A program made the translations under genes and the position numbers. Under the pieces are notes generated by a model. It saw nothing but the letters and a program-made list of their open reading frames with translations, was not told the DNA's origin and ran no database searches. 63,046 nt of DNA from Haladaptatus sp. DYF46 (GTDB taxonomy: Archaea > Halobacteriota > Halobacteria > Halobacteriales > Haladaptataceae), in assembly GCF_021083305.1 (NCBI RefSeq), contig NZ_JAJFAY010000014.1:1-63046 (forward strand), given 5' to 3'. Positions 38,125-47,621 of this stretch are shown one piece after another. Position 1 is the stretch's first letter. Each line of letters starts with the position of its first letter.

Positions 38125-38394
38125 TTAACTTCCCGAAGTCCTTCGTTCTACGACCTCCTTCTTCGTCTTTTTCGCATCAATGCCGAACAGGAACCCCGAG
38201 AGAAACAACAACTCGTTTCCAACGTAGTACTGCTGGATAACGTGGTTGACTACTGATTCGATGGGGGCAGGTGCGACACCGCCGATGAGGACCAATATGA
38301 GAGCGATGATCGCTGCAATTCCTGCAAACCATCGCATTACTGTCCCTGAGAGAAATCCGACAATGAATATCCCGATTGCAGTGATGAGGCTCAT
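38125..38394 (-). CDS. Small two-TM membrane protein
   Basis: 89 residues from ATG 38394 (GTG at 38400 two codons earlier is possible). TM helices at about residues 3-20 and 22-43, an amphipathic segment, a third hydrophobic stretch at about 60-72, then a basic tail KKTKKEVVERR. No named family. Isolated on the minus strand; AT-rich promoter-like sequence upstream at 38400-38440. Confidence 0.6.
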   Translation of the reverse strand: MSLITAIGIFIVGFLSGTVMRWFAGIAAIIALILVLIGGVAPAPIESVVNHVIQQYYVGNELLFLSGFLFGIDAKKTKKEVVERRTSGS

Positions 38395-38606
38395 CGTCAC
38401 GTAGTTTGGTTATAAACGTGTATCAAGTTAGTGGTGATTTACCATTGATCATGGACTCTTTTCCACTCGAATTTGAACTTCGATTTCTCTCATCGTGTTT
38501 GTGACTGATATCGTTCGGTATTCTGTGCTGTTACTCGCCCGAACGAGGTCATCGTACAATATCGAAAAGGGGGGTTAGTATGATGTGCTAACTACAGCCC
38601 ACGTAT

Positions 38607-39656
38607 TTATCGGTATCCAAGCGCTTCGAGTTGTCCCATCACGTCCTCGTCTTCTTCGTCGAGTTCGTCTTGTGGGCGGTCGATTGTCGTCGATTCCTGA
38701 TGCTCATCGATTCCAAAGCGGTCAAGAATTACACGCTTGACTTCCAAGATCGATTCTGGCCGCTCGATGCCCGACGTCGCAGCACTCACACCAAGAAACG
38801 CATGGTCTGCCCCGATCAACTGGAACCCGTGATCGGACACGAGGAGAACGTCCTCGGGTTGGTACTTTTCTATCAGTTTTCCGAATACCCAGTCTAAGGT
38901 CTCGTAGGCGGTTCGCATTTCTTTCGTCCACACAATCGAGCCGACCCGTGGAGGCTGGATTACAGTCCCGAGAAGGTCATTCGTTTTTTCGCAGGCGAGA
39001 TTGAGAGCACCGTTTAGCAGGAAGGGTCGGTATCGCGCTCGATGCCCCATCACGTCAGTGATCTGGGTGCCGTAGAACAACACGTCTTCGTCCCCCGTTG
39101 CGAGGCAGGGGAGGACGTCGTTCACTTTTCGACGTTCCGATTCGACCCACTTTTCCGGTGGTTTGGGCCCGTCCTCTGCGAGGAGATGCTTTGCTTGGAG
39201 GTTCGAATAATCGTCGGGGAGTGCTGGTTGTTTCTCGGCGGGAGACAGTAACCGGTCAGTGAGTTCGCTCGACGGATATCCCGAAAGCATCCACGAACTA
39301 TCGTTCCCGACTTGCGCCGGATATGTGATTGGCATCGTGAACGACCCCACCGTGAGGCCGTCATCCATCAACCGGGAGAAAACAGTATTCTCGAAATGAG
39401 GGGACAACGATATCCGACCTTCGACCCACCCTTCCTCAGTGACGCCGTGTTGTTCTGCCCGAAGCCCCGTGTAAATTGACGTCCACGCAGGACCGGTATG
39501 GGGGACGTCATTTCCAGCAAATCGAGAAGCCATGGGTTTCATCTCGGTCTCCGGTGTTTCGAGAAATGATTGAAGGCTGGGCATCCGTCCTTTCTGCAAG
39601 TAGTAGTTGAGGAGACGGGGACTTGCTCCGTCGGACCCGATTATCAACAATTCCAT
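38607..39656 (-). CDS. Alkaline-phosphatase-superfamily (nucleotide pyrophosphatase/phosphodiesterase-like) enzyme
   Basis: 349 residues. Metal-site strand LLIIGSDGASPRLLNYY (about residues 3-19), nucleophile region HTGPAWTSIYTGL (about 53-65) with Thr in the PAWTS motif typical of phosphodiesterases, THW-like TQITDVMGH (about 200-208), SDHGFQ (about 276-281). The closest relative in the window is the decayed copy at 26.2-26.5 kb. Ends with acidic linker and QLEALGYR. Probably hydrolyses or transfers a phosphodiester or phosphate on glycan intermediates. Confidence 0.83.
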   Translation of the reverse strand: MELLIIGSDGASPRLLNYYLQKGRMPSLQSFLETPETEMKPMASRFAGNDVPHTGPAWTSIYTGLRAEQHGVTEEGWVEGRISLSPHFENTVFSRLMDDGLTVGSFTMPITYPAQVGNDSSWMLSGYPSSELTDRLLSPAEKQPALPDDYSNLQAKHLLAEDGPKPPEKWVESERRKVNDVLPCLATGDEDVLFYGTQITDVMGHRARYRPFLLNGALNLACEKTNDLLGTVIQPPRVGSIVWTKEMRTAYETLDWVFGKLIEKYQPEDVLLVSDHGFQLIGADHAFLGVSAATSGIERPESILEVKRVILDRFGIDEHQESTTIDRPQDELDEEDEDVMGQLEALGYR

Positions 39657-39859
39657 TGTGTATTAGATTAGCCCCCATAATAATGTAACTTTGTTTCATC
39701 ACTTATCTGAATTTTACCTTCCCATGAACTCTCCTAGCGCTCTCACGAGATGCGATATCTCACCCGAAGTATCTCAAACTTTAACCTCACTTAAAATTCA
39801 AATATAAAAATAAATATCGATGGAAAGGACTATACACTCTCAGACGAGTTTATTTCTTG

Positions 39860-41035
39860 ATGAAAGCGGTTATTCTTGCTGCTGGTGAGGGGTCACGACT
39901 GCGCCCCCTTACGAACCACCGTCCCAAGCCTATGCTCCCCGTCGGGAACAAACCACTGTTAGAGTCCGTCATCGAAGCGGTGTCTGCGGCCGGGATTACA
40001 GAAATCGTTCTCGTTGTCGGCTATCATCGCGAGCGAATTCAGAACCATTTCGGCAATGGGAACCATTGGGATGTCGATATCACCTATGCTGTCCAGGAAA
40101 AACAGCTTGGAACTGGTCACGCGCTCTTACAAGCCGAACCATACATCGAGTCAGATTTCATCGCATTGAACGGTGATCGCTATCTCGAATCACAGGTCAT
40201 CGAAGACCTGATCGACGAACGCCGTCAAACAGGACAATCATGTATCGCGGTGACGCAAGTCGATATGCCGAACCGGTTTGGAGTCGTTGAACTCGACGGT
40301 CAGACGGTTACAAATATCGTCGAAAAACCACTTCCCGGAACGACGTCGTCGAGACAGATTAACGCAGGTGTGTACGCGTTTGGCCCAGAGATCTTCGATT
40401 CAATTCGAGAGACCGAGAATCTCGGCGAACAGGCACTCACGACGACATTACAGACACAATCGGAGGTTCGGCCACTCATGGCAATTTCGGTTACTGGTCT
40501 ATGGGGCGATGTCTCGTATCCATGGGACCTGCTCGTACTCAACGACTACACTGTCGACCAACACCGATCGAATCCGGACGCCGAAACAGCTCACTCGGGA
40601 TACGTCGCATCGACTGCCACGCTCCACGATGATTTTCTTCTGAGCGAGAACGTGGCCATCCTTCCCGGTGCCGTCGTGCTTCGTGGGACGTCTATCGGTG
40701 AGAATGTTTCCATCGGTGCAAATGCAGTTGTTGAAAATACTGTTGTGCTTCCTGATGCCACGATTGGTCCCGGTGCGGTCGTGAAAGACTGTATCATTGG
40801 AGCGAACGCCACTGTCGGCCCGAATTCCACGATCGAAGGCGGGGACGCTGAACTCACACTCGATGAAGAAATCCATCGTGATGTCGAGTTCGGTGGTCTG
40901 GTCGGCGATTATGCAGAACTTGAAGGGAATGTTACGGTGCAACCAGGAACCGTCATCGGCGAGAGTGTCACGGTTGAAAGTGGTGCGGTCGTGAGCGGTC
41001 GAATTGCAGATGATGCGACAATCGTGCGAGGCTAA
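39860..41035 (+). CDS. glmU: Bifunctional sugar-1-phosphate nucleotidyltransferase/acetyltransferase (GlmU-like)
   Basis: 391 residues from ATG 39860 (TTG 39857 directly upstream). N-terminal nucleotidyltransferase: LAAGEGSRLRPLTNHRPKPMLPVGNKPL split over residues 6-33, KQLGTGHAL and LNGDRYL. From about residue 250 left-handed beta-helix hexapeptide repeats (AILPGAVVLRG, IGENVSIGANAVV, IGPGAVVKDC) form an acyltransferase-like domain. Together with GlmS three bases downstream it would make UDP-GlcNAc from fructose-6-phosphate, feeding the glycan cluster. The exact sugar (GlcNAc versus glucose) is inferred from the GlmS pairing. Confidence 0.87.
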   Translation: MKAVILAAGEGSRLRPLTNHRPKPMLPVGNKPLLESVIEAVSAAGITEIVLVVGYHRERIQNHFGNGNHWDVDITYAVQEKQLGTGHALLQAEPYIESDFIALNGDRYLESQVIEDLIDERRQTGQSCIAVTQVDMPNRFGVVELDGQTVTNIVEKPLPGTTSSRQINAGVYAFGPEIFDSIRETENLGEQALTTTLQTQSEVRPLMAISVTGLWGDVSYPWDLLVLNDYTVDQHRSNPDAETAHSGYVASTATLHDDFLLSENVAILPGAVVLRGTSIGENVSIGANAVVENTVVLPDATIGPGAVVKDCIIGANATVGPNSTIEGGDAELTLDEEIHRDVEFGGLVGDYAELEGNVTVQPGTVIGESVTVESGAVVSGRIADDATIVRG

Positions 41036-41038
41036 TTC

Positions 41039-42841
41039 ATGTGTGGAATAACAGGCTATCTTGGCGACGGGAACTGTTCGAAGATCGTTGCACAGAGTTT
41101 GAAGAATTTAGAGTATCGTGGTTATGACTCCGCCGGAGTTGCGTTACTCGATGGGTCCCTGCATGTTCACAAGCAAAGCGGACAAATCGATGACCTCACC
41201 GTTCCTTCGATACCCGATGCGACGTGTGGAATCGGCCACACTCGCTGGAGTACTCACGGTGCGCCGACCGACGAAAACGCACACCCACATACCGATTGTG
41301 AAAACGAGGTCGCGATCGTTCACAACGGCATCATCGACAACTATGAGACGCTCAAACGAGATCTCATTGGCGACCATGTGTTTACGAGCGAGACGGATAG
41401 CGAGGTCGTCGCCCACCTGATCGAAGACGAACTTGACAAGACCGAATATCTCCTTGATGCCGTCGAAGCAGTCGTCGCGATGCTTGAGGGAAGTTTTGCG
41501 ATTGCTGTCACTGCAGCTGGCCATGATGGGATTGTCGTTGCTCGTCAAGACAGCCCTCTCGTTATCGGCCATGCTGACGACGCCACGTTCATCGGGAGCG
41601 ACGTGACGGCATTTGTCGACCACACACGAACGGTTTCATTCCTCGAAGATGGCGATATCGCACACATCACCGAGAGTGGTCACACGATCGTGAACGGCGG
41701 TACTATCGTCGAGCGTGAGCGCAGGGTCATCGACTGGGATGCAGATGCTGCCGAAAAGGGCGGGTATGAGCACTACATGCGCAAGGAGATCCACGAACAA
41801 CCCCAAGCTGTCCGTCAAGCACTCTCCGGTCGTGTCGACGAAGTCGCTGGTGTTGTCGACCTCGACCTATCGTTGTCAGAAGAGTACTGTCGCTCTCTCG
41901 ATGAAATCCAGATAATTGCGTGCGGGACGTCATACTACGCTGGATTGTACGCTGCGGAACTCTTAGAGCGATACGCGGACGTGCGCGTCTCGGTTTCGAT
42001 CGCAAGTGAGTACGAATTCCGAGAGAATCGTGATCCGTGGCGAACGCTCGTCGTGGCAGTCACCCAAAGCGGTGAGACAGCAGATACATTACGGGCTCTT
42101 AGAAAAGGTGCAGGCGCAGGCGTACGGACGCTCGCGGTGACAAACACCGTTGGTTCAACGATGGCCCGTGAAGCCGATGATGCTCTGTATATTCGATCCG
42201 GTCCGGAAATCGGTGTCGCTGCGACAAAGACATTCGCCTCACAGGTAACGACGCTTACCTTGCTGACCGTCTATCTCGGCCGCCAACGAAACGCTCTCTC
42301 ATCGAATGAAGCATCGACTATCCTGAACGCTGTTTCCGAAGTTCCCGGTGCGATCCAGCAGGTCCTCGATGCCGAATCGACGGTCCGCCAGACCGCAGAG
42401 GAGTTTGCTGACAGCGATTCCTTCTTTTTCATCGGTCGGCAACTCGGATATCCGGTCGCACTCGAGGGTGCGTTGAAACTCAAAGAAATTTCCTATGACC
42501 ATGCAGAGGGCTTTGCGGGCGGCGAACTCAAACACGGTCCACTTGCACTCGTCACGGAAAACACGCCTGTCCTTGCAATTCTAACCGAAGGAACGAACGC
42601 AGCAGAAACTTTGCACAACGTGAAAGAAGTCGAATCCCGGGGTGCACCTACAATCGGCCTCACGTCAGACCCCGACCCAAATGCAGTGTTCGATATCTCA
42701 TTCCAAGTTCCGGATGTTGGCTTGATGGAACCGGTCGTTGCGAACGTCTACCTACAGCTATTCGCGTATCACGTCGCGAATCAGAAGGGACGCTCTATCG
42801 ACAAACCTCGAAACCTCGCCAAGAGTGTGACCGTCGAATAG
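41039..42841 (+). CDS. glmS: Glutamine-fructose-6-phosphate aminotransferase (isomerizing)
   Basis: 600 residues. Mature N-terminal Cys2 nucleophile (MCGITGYLG), class II glutaminase motifs EYRGYDSAG and GHTRWSTHG, then two SIS sugar-isomerase domains: IIACGTSYYAG (about 292-302), VTQSGETADTLRALR, and C-terminal KEISYDHAEGFAGGELKHGPLAL and the terminal DKPRNLAKSVTVE. Converts fructose-6-phosphate plus glutamine to glucosamine-6-phosphate. Starts 3 bp after the GlmU-like gene. Confidence 0.96.
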   Translation: MCGITGYLGDGNCSKIVAQSLKNLEYRGYDSAGVALLDGSLHVHKQSGQIDDLTVPSIPDATCGIGHTRWSTHGAPTDENAHPHTDCENEVAIVHNGIIDNYETLKRDLIGDHVFTSETDSEVVAHLIEDELDKTEYLLDAVEAVVAMLEGSFAIAVTAAGHDGIVVARQDSPLVIGHADDATFIGSDVTAFVDHTRTVSFLEDGDIAHITESGHTIVNGGTIVERERRVIDWDADAAEKGGYEHYMRKEIHEQPQAVRQALSGRVDEVAGVVDLDLSLSEEYCRSLDEIQIIACGTSYYAGLYAAELLERYADVRVSVSIASEYEFRENRDPWRTLVVAVTQSGETADTLRALRKGAGAGVRTLAVTNTVGSTMAREADDALYIRSGPEIGVAATKTFASQVTTLTLLTVYLGRQRNALSSNEASTILNAVSEVPGAIQQVLDAESTVRQTAEEFADSDSFFFIGRQLGYPVALEGALKLKEISYDHAEGFAGGELKHGPLALVTENTPVLAILTEGTNAAETLHNVKEVESRGAPTIGLTSDPDPNAVFDISFQVPDVGLMEPVVANVYLQLFAYHVANQKGRSIDKPRNLAKSVTVE

Positions 42842-42854
42842 TGGGCGAGACGGT

Positions 42855-42995
42855 TCATATAGAAACATTTCCCGAAAAATCATAGATGAGATCGCGATGT
42901 TCGACATCGGACATACACACGTTCGGTATACTGTCGGAACAGCAATAGAGGAGTTTCTCACTAAGTGTGTACTCGCAGGTCTCTGACTCACTCAT
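42855..42995 (-). CDS. Possible 46-residue Cys-containing small protein
   Basis: ATG 42995 to TGA 42855. Four Cys (residues 7, 18, 19 and 27) and an acidic, halophile-like composition (starts MSESETCEY, ends DFSGNVSI). It fits between glmS (plus) and the next minus-strand gene. No recognised family; the Cys spacing is not a standard zinc ribbon, so this may be chance. Confidence 0.3.
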   Translation of the reverse strand: MSESETCEYTLSEKLLYCCSDSIPNVCMSDVEHRDLIYDFSGNVSI

Positions 42996-43038
42996 GTTCT
43001 TTGGTGCTCACTGTGGATCGGGTCAGCACTGGATTGGG

Positions 43039-43287
43039 TCACGATGTGAGAAGTCGCTGTAAGTGTTGGTGGGCCTTCTCGACCTGCTTTTCGGATACTG
43101 CATGAACCGAGGTTTTTCTGTCCATTTCTCTATTTTTTTGAGCTGCGATTTGTTCTGCTTGAGCAGCTGCTATCCCATGAAGCACGATATCTATGCTCTC
43201 TCCTTTCGTAGCAACTACCACAGCGTACCGTTCTGTTTTCTCACCCTGACCCGTGTCGCCACTCCCGTTTTTATGAGTTGCTGTCAT
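43039..43287 (-). CDS. Small hydrophilic protein, unknown function
   Basis: 82 residues. Charged and Ala/Gln-rich, with a long predicted helix from about residue 40 (AAAQAEQIAAQKNREMDR) to the C-terminus, which could be a coiled coil. No family recognised. It lies at the junction between the glycan cluster and the accessory region. Confidence 0.5.
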   Translation of the reverse strand: MTATHKNGSGDTGQGEKTERYAVVVATKGESIDIVLHGIAAAQAEQIAAQKNREMDRKTSVHAVSEKQVEKAHQHLQRLLTS

Positions 43288-43404
43288 AGGTGTCGTTTAG
43301 TCCCTCCCCCGGTAGTCTCTCTACTACCAACTAATCCATACATCGTGAATGATGAAAAATCCTCTCCTGTTTTCAAATCTCACTTTCAATCTGGATTTTG
43401 TGGA

Positions 43405-43570
43405 TTGCCATCCTCTCCACGCTCAAGCGCGAGGATTCCTCACATTGGGAGCTTGGCAACTGACCCATGGAGGCAACTGACGGGCTTGTATCCACTTGGT
43501 TGAGACCTTTGCGGGTGAGGTTCCCCGACCAGCCGTGGTCAACCCACTCGAATCGCACGGACTGCGTCAT
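43405..43570 (-). mobile_element. Relic of an IS200/IS605-family (tnpB-type) right end
   Basis: On the minus strand the stretch contains the hairpin-like GGAATCCTCGCGCTTGAGCG (complement of about 43418-43437) followed by TGGAGAGGATGG, which I recognise from the 3' ends of haloarchaeal tnpB elements (right end and guide-RNA scaffold). Preceding sequence (GTGGGTTGACCACGGCTGG on the minus strand) is also typical of the region after tnpB. No transposase gene remains. Based on memory of these ends, so moderate confidence only. Confidence 0.45.
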
Positions 43571-43782
43571 TGACCCGGCTTCTCAATCGCGTTTTCCCGA
43601 AAAACCATCGTTGATGCCGTAAGCATATGGACCAGTATTGATAGTACAGACTGGGATTGGTTGTCCTGCTGTAATGAGACCAATTCCAAATTCATCTGAG
43701 TGATTTGCTACTCTCTCTAAAACTCAGGATATTATTCATAATACCTAAAATTTTTACCATAGAAAAAAGAACTAAATCATGC
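43571..43782. promoter_or_regulatory. AT-rich region upstream of the secretion-like module
   Basis: Strong AT-rich run at about 43725-43778 containing several TATA-like segments (for example ATTATTCATAATACC and TTTTTACCATAG) ahead of the pilin-like gene. Likely contains the promoter of the 43.8-49.0 kb genes. No other feature seen. Confidence 0.35.
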
Positions 43783-44124
43783 ATGCGCCACACATACCCA
43801 CACCGAGTCACGGATTTAGTCACCGCTCTGTTTGCGATCAGTGTTAGCACTGGAATCGCTGCTGCTCAACAAAGCGAAATCAATAATTCGCTTAGTGAAA
43901 TCGAGCAATTCGTCGCGACCACGCTCGGGCAGATTGGAGTCATCGTTTTCCTCGTTGGTGCAGCGATGTGGTTTATCTCCGGCCGAAATACAAATCGGAC
44001 ACAATGGGGGTGGCGTGCTCTCTGGGGTGGCGCTGGGATGGTCGTTCTCTCGGTCAGCTATAATGTGTTTGTCACCCTGTTCGAAAATCTCGCTCCGGGA
44101 ATGATCGTTCCACCGTTCATCTAA
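43783..44124 (+). CDS. VirB2/TrbC-like small pilin-type membrane protein
   Basis: 113 residues from ATG 43783 (upstream in-frame codons from 43705 are AT-rich). A Sec-like signal (about residues 11-28, ending IAAAQQ) is followed by a short acidic stretch and two TM helices (about 50-68 and 78-98) linked by a short basic loop GRNTNRTQWGWR. Cleaved signal plus two helices with a basic turn is the architecture of VirB2/TrbC conjugative pilins. Sequence similarity is not strong enough to be sure; the downstream VirB6/TrbL-like and ATPase genes support the assignment. Confidence 0.6.
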   Translation: MRHTYPHRVTDLVTALFAISVSTGIAAAQQSEINNSLSEIEQFVATTLGQIGVIVFLVGAAMWFISGRNTNRTQWGWRALWGGAGMVVLSVSYNVFVTLFENLAPGMIVPPFI

Positions 44125-44187
44125 TGATAGTCGAATAGTCTCCAGTATCTCATCAGCGAACTTGCATCAGCAACACTTCCATCACGA

Positions 44188-46014
44188 ATGCCTCTCACAG
44201 ACACACCTCTTCAACCACTGATTCTTGGCATTGTAGTGTCATTTCTGTTGCTAAGCTCATTTGCAACCAGCGCCAACACCACTCGACTCGCTACCGCTAC
44301 TGACGTTTTTGTTTCTGATGACCTGGATCCCAACATCGGTGCATTGCCGCCATTCGTTCAACCAGACCTCCGAACGGTCCTCCAGTCCCCGAACATTTCA
44401 GCCGCGAATATCAGTGAAGCCCGTGATTTCGTTTATTCAACGTCCCAGCCAGCTTATAGAGTCGGTCCTCACAATCAGACACTCGCTGAATACCGCCGTT
44501 CCAATCTCCAGACTTTTCCACACAATCGCTCGACGAGCATGTGGTTTCCCGATTCGAATCGCTCGAACGGCACTGTCGTCAACAATGCGCATGTAACAAT
44601 CCTGGGAACGGAACACGGAACACAAACCCGTCTTGGTCAGGCGAACACGTCCTCACAAGCCCTCTTTTTGCTTCCTAAGAACGGGACTATTCTCGCTGCA
44701 CTCGATTATTCGACAGTACTTCCAAATCGAACCTGCAGGGTCACGAATGGCACGAAAACCTGTTTCAACTATTCCATCACGAGCCAGTCGGTCAATCGGT
44801 CTCTCAGAATTGGGTCTCAAACATGGATTTCGACGGAAACCTCTGAAGCACGTGCATCGCGCCCGCTTACATACACGAATGCACGAGCAACTGGACGAAC
44901 GACGATGGTCGTTCAAGGGACGATCACAACACAGCTGGCCATTCACAAGACCGTCTCTATTCGGACGAGTTCTGGATGGCAGCACGTGAATGGAACTACG
45001 AATACGACTCTATTTTCACATACTGTACGCGACACGGCACCCGTCGTGATCACACCGAATCAGCAACTCAACGCGACACAAACACTTGTCACTGACAACG
45101 GCGAACTCGAACGAATTGTGCTGCGTTTAGATGGACCGACGACCGTCACTAATCGTCGACACTGGAGTTACGCAGCATTTGATTCAGGGCAGATGCGTCT
45201 CCAGAACGTATGGGGTGTTTACTCCCAGCATCGGTATTCGAATGCAACGATCGGCACACAACGACCAAACACGACGCTTTCACACAATACAACACGACCG
45301 TCTGTCCGACTCAACCGGTCGCTCAATCACTCTTCGTCACCCAACATGACCTCACAGAGAACAGTCCCGCCACCTGGTGTTCTCGAAAAGCAACTTCTCG
45401 CCGTTCGTAGTACGCCAACGATCGTGCCCACGGCCCCACAAGCAGCGTCGACGGCAACGGTTGGGCGAGTTCGCACTAGTCCGCCTGCTTCGGAGGCTGC
45501 TCCGCTGAATCCGACCGTTAACCTCTCATCGGTCTCACCCCGGACATCCACTCGTGTCCTCATCACAAACGTCGATCAGCGACTCACTACCCTCTATGAT
45601 ATCCATGGTGATGAGATTCCACTGGAAACGAGGTGTGTAACAGAGCACCCAGTTTCGATCACACTGCGGAAACAGGATAAGACACACGTACGGATTGAGC
45701 TTACTGACTCACAGACTGGGTCCCCGATTAGGAACCAACCGATCTATCTCCACGGGGCCGTCCAAGGCCGTGTCATTACCAATCAGGACGGTGTTGTTGT
45801 CGTTACGCGTGATGAGAGTGCTGTCGAGGCCACGTTTCGCGGTATCACTACTGACTCACGAGGGCTCTATTATGCTCCATCGCATAATCTGATCCGATTT
45901 GCACCATCGCCGTTCAACATCTATAGTGCACTATTGGCACTGAGTAAGGGGTTCATCGCTTCCATTGCGTTTGTACTGTTTTATCTTCCATTTCACTATC
46001 TCAAGCAACGATAA
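44188..46014 (+). CDS. Large sequon-rich membrane-anchored surface protein
   Basis: 608 residues, 63 bp after the pilin-like gene. N-terminal hydrophobic segment (about 10-28), then ~540 residues rich in Thr, Ser and Asn with many N-glycosylation sequons (NxS/T), and a C-terminal TM (about 578-600) with a short basic tail. A bacterial Ig-like/Carboxypeptidase-regulatory-like stretch (about 500-550, LTDSQTGSPIRNQPIYLHG) precedes the anchor. Its position between pilin-like and VirB6-like genes suggests a cell-surface component of the same apparatus, perhaps an adhesin. No family recognised. Confidence 0.65.
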   Translation: MPLTDTPLQPLILGIVVSFLLLSSFATSANTTRLATATDVFVSDDLDPNIGALPPFVQPDLRTVLQSPNISAANISEARDFVYSTSQPAYRVGPHNQTLAEYRRSNLQTFPHNRSTSMWFPDSNRSNGTVVNNAHVTILGTEHGTQTRLGQANTSSQALFLLPKNGTILAALDYSTVLPNRTCRVTNGTKTCFNYSITSQSVNRSLRIGSQTWISTETSEARASRPLTYTNARATGRTTMVVQGTITTQLAIHKTVSIRTSSGWQHVNGTTNTTLFSHTVRDTAPVVITPNQQLNATQTLVTDNGELERIVLRLDGPTTVTNRRHWSYAAFDSGQMRLQNVWGVYSQHRYSNATIGTQRPNTTLSHNTTRPSVRLNRSLNHSSSPNMTSQRTVPPPGVLEKQLLAVRSTPTIVPTAPQAASTATVGRVRTSPPASEAAPLNPTVNLSSVSPRTSTRVLITNVDQRLTTLYDIHGDEIPLETRCVTEHPVSITLRKQDKTHVRIELTDSQTGSPIRNQPIYLHGAVQGRVITNQDGVVVVTRDESAVEATFRGITTDSRGLYYAPSHNLIRFAPSPFNIYSALLALSKGFIASIAFVLFYLPFHYLKQR

Positions 46015-46087
46015 TTCTCAAAATCTAAGAGAATATTTTCATGATGTGGCAGAGATATACAATCAAACGAAAGAAATTTGATACGCA

Positions 46088-47575
46088 ATGGTTCTCAGCT
46101 TCCTCCGAACATACGGTGCCTCCATCGCTCACGATGGTACACTTACGATTCCTAAGCTTACAGTCGGAGCCGGGCATCTCCCAGCAGAAATGACATCATT
46201 CGTTTTGGCTGCTGGATTCACTGGCTGGATTGCAGATCTGTTTACATGGCTTATGACCAAACTCATGGGCTTTGTTGGACTGCTGATGTCCGGCGGTGTA
46301 TACACGTTCTTGGTGTTCGATAGCCCCTATACCGATCCACAATATCTCCAGGCGTTTGATCATCTGTTGGGTATCTTCCCCCAATTGCTTGTGGTCGTGG
46401 TGATGGCTGGCTTTGCCTCACAGCCATTTTCAAAGAATGCCGACGTGGATAGTGTTATCCTGGTTTGGAAGGCGCTCAAGGCGATTATCTTTGTTGCCGT
46501 GGGGCGGCAACTCATGCATTTCGGCCTGTTGCTGGTGAACGCCGTTATCGCCTACATTTACCCTGATAGCTATGGCGCGTTCGGGACCGAGATGCTCAAA
46601 ACTGGGATGGAGGGTGCAGCCGCTTCAGCAGGCGTCGTCGCAGTCGGCATGGTGATTTTGAGTGTAACCTCGATTATCGGAATTCTCCTTCTCTTTGCAA
46701 TGCTGGTAATTCGGGAGTTCCTCTTCGTAGCAATGTTTGTGACGCTGCCGATTCTGGCGGTGATGCTCTATCTCGACTTCGGGCCATTCGAGGATTCAGC
46801 GAAAGCCGCGAAGATGTTCATCAACGCGACGCTCTCGCTCCTGCTTGCGGGTATTTTCATGGCCGCGCTCATGTTTGTGGGTGCGACGGCGATGGGGATC
46901 ACTGGATCCGGTGCTACCACGCAGGCAGCGGCCACTGCAGGATCGGATCCTGGCTCGTTTAACGATGTGCTCGAGTCGTTCCTCTTTTGGTTGATTGGCT
47001 TGGTCGCACCTGCGATCTATGGGCTGAAAACAGCCATGTCATCGGGTTTTGTTCCTGGTCGAGTACGTAGTCGGCGGAAACGGACATCTCGAAGTCGTTC
47101 AGCTGCATCAGCAGGCGGATCACAGGAGTCGAGCCGTGCGAGTATCATGAACCAAGCACGCTTTGGAGGGAAGCAGGCAGGTAGCTACGCAGGTTCTAAG
47201 GCAGGTTCTCTTGATCAGCGTCTTACTGGTGGAGCCGTTAGTGGAGGCGTCAGTAAAGCTAATACAACCGTTAGCAACATAAAAAGCCGTGCTGGATCCA
47301 GAATTAAAGAACCGAAGACGGGACAGGGGTCAGCATTCATGGCGAAGGAGAGAAAGCACATAAAGAACGGTGGAAAGCGTGCTGCAAATGATGCTCGTGT
47401 CGGAACGAATTTCGTATTGCGGAATCTTGACCGCTCCCCTCTCGATTGGGCAGAAGCTGGTCTCGGACACTATCGCGAAAATCCAGTTATAGATCCATCT
47501 GAGAATGGATCAAAAGCGAACCAAAGTACGTTGAACGACTGGGCCGACTCTAGGGAGAAGCGGAGTTCAAGATAA
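46088..47575 (+). CDS. VirB6/TrbL-like polytopic membrane protein
   Basis: 495 residues. Seven or more TM helices between about residues 40 and 330, including WIADLFTWLMTKLMGFVGLLMSGGVYTFLVF and the MVILSVTSIIGILLLFAMLVIREFLFVAMFVTLPILAVML block (each longer than one helix), followed by a ~165-residue basic, Gly/Ser/Arg-rich cytoplasmic tail (RVRSRRKRTSRSRS onward). This membrane core plus long hydrophilic tail is the hallmark of VirB6/TrbL channel components of type IV secretion. Clear orthology cannot be shown by eye. Confidence 0.6.
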   Translation: MVLSFLRTYGASIAHDGTLTIPKLTVGAGHLPAEMTSFVLAAGFTGWIADLFTWLMTKLMGFVGLLMSGGVYTFLVFDSPYTDPQYLQAFDHLLGIFPQLLVVVVMAGFASQPFSKNADVDSVILVWKALKAIIFVAVGRQLMHFGLLLVNAVIAYIYPDSYGAFGTEMLKTGMEGAAASAGVVAVGMVILSVTSIIGILLLFAMLVIREFLFVAMFVTLPILAVMLYLDFGPFEDSAKAAKMFINATLSLLLAGIFMAALMFVGATAMGITGSGATTQAAATAGSDPGSFNDVLESFLFWLIGLVAPAIYGLKTAMSSGFVPGRVRSRRKRTSRSRSAASAGGSQESSRASIMNQARFGGKQAGSYAGSKAGSLDQRLTGGAVSGGVSKANTTVSNIKSRAGSRIKEPKTGQGSAFMAKERKHIKNGGKRAANDARVGTNFVLRNLDRSPLDWAEAGLGHYRENPVIDPSENGSKANQSTLNDWADSREKRSSR

Positions 47576-47621
47576 CCATCTGACATAATGGGTTTATGAA
47601 GGAGAAAATATAAGATAACTC

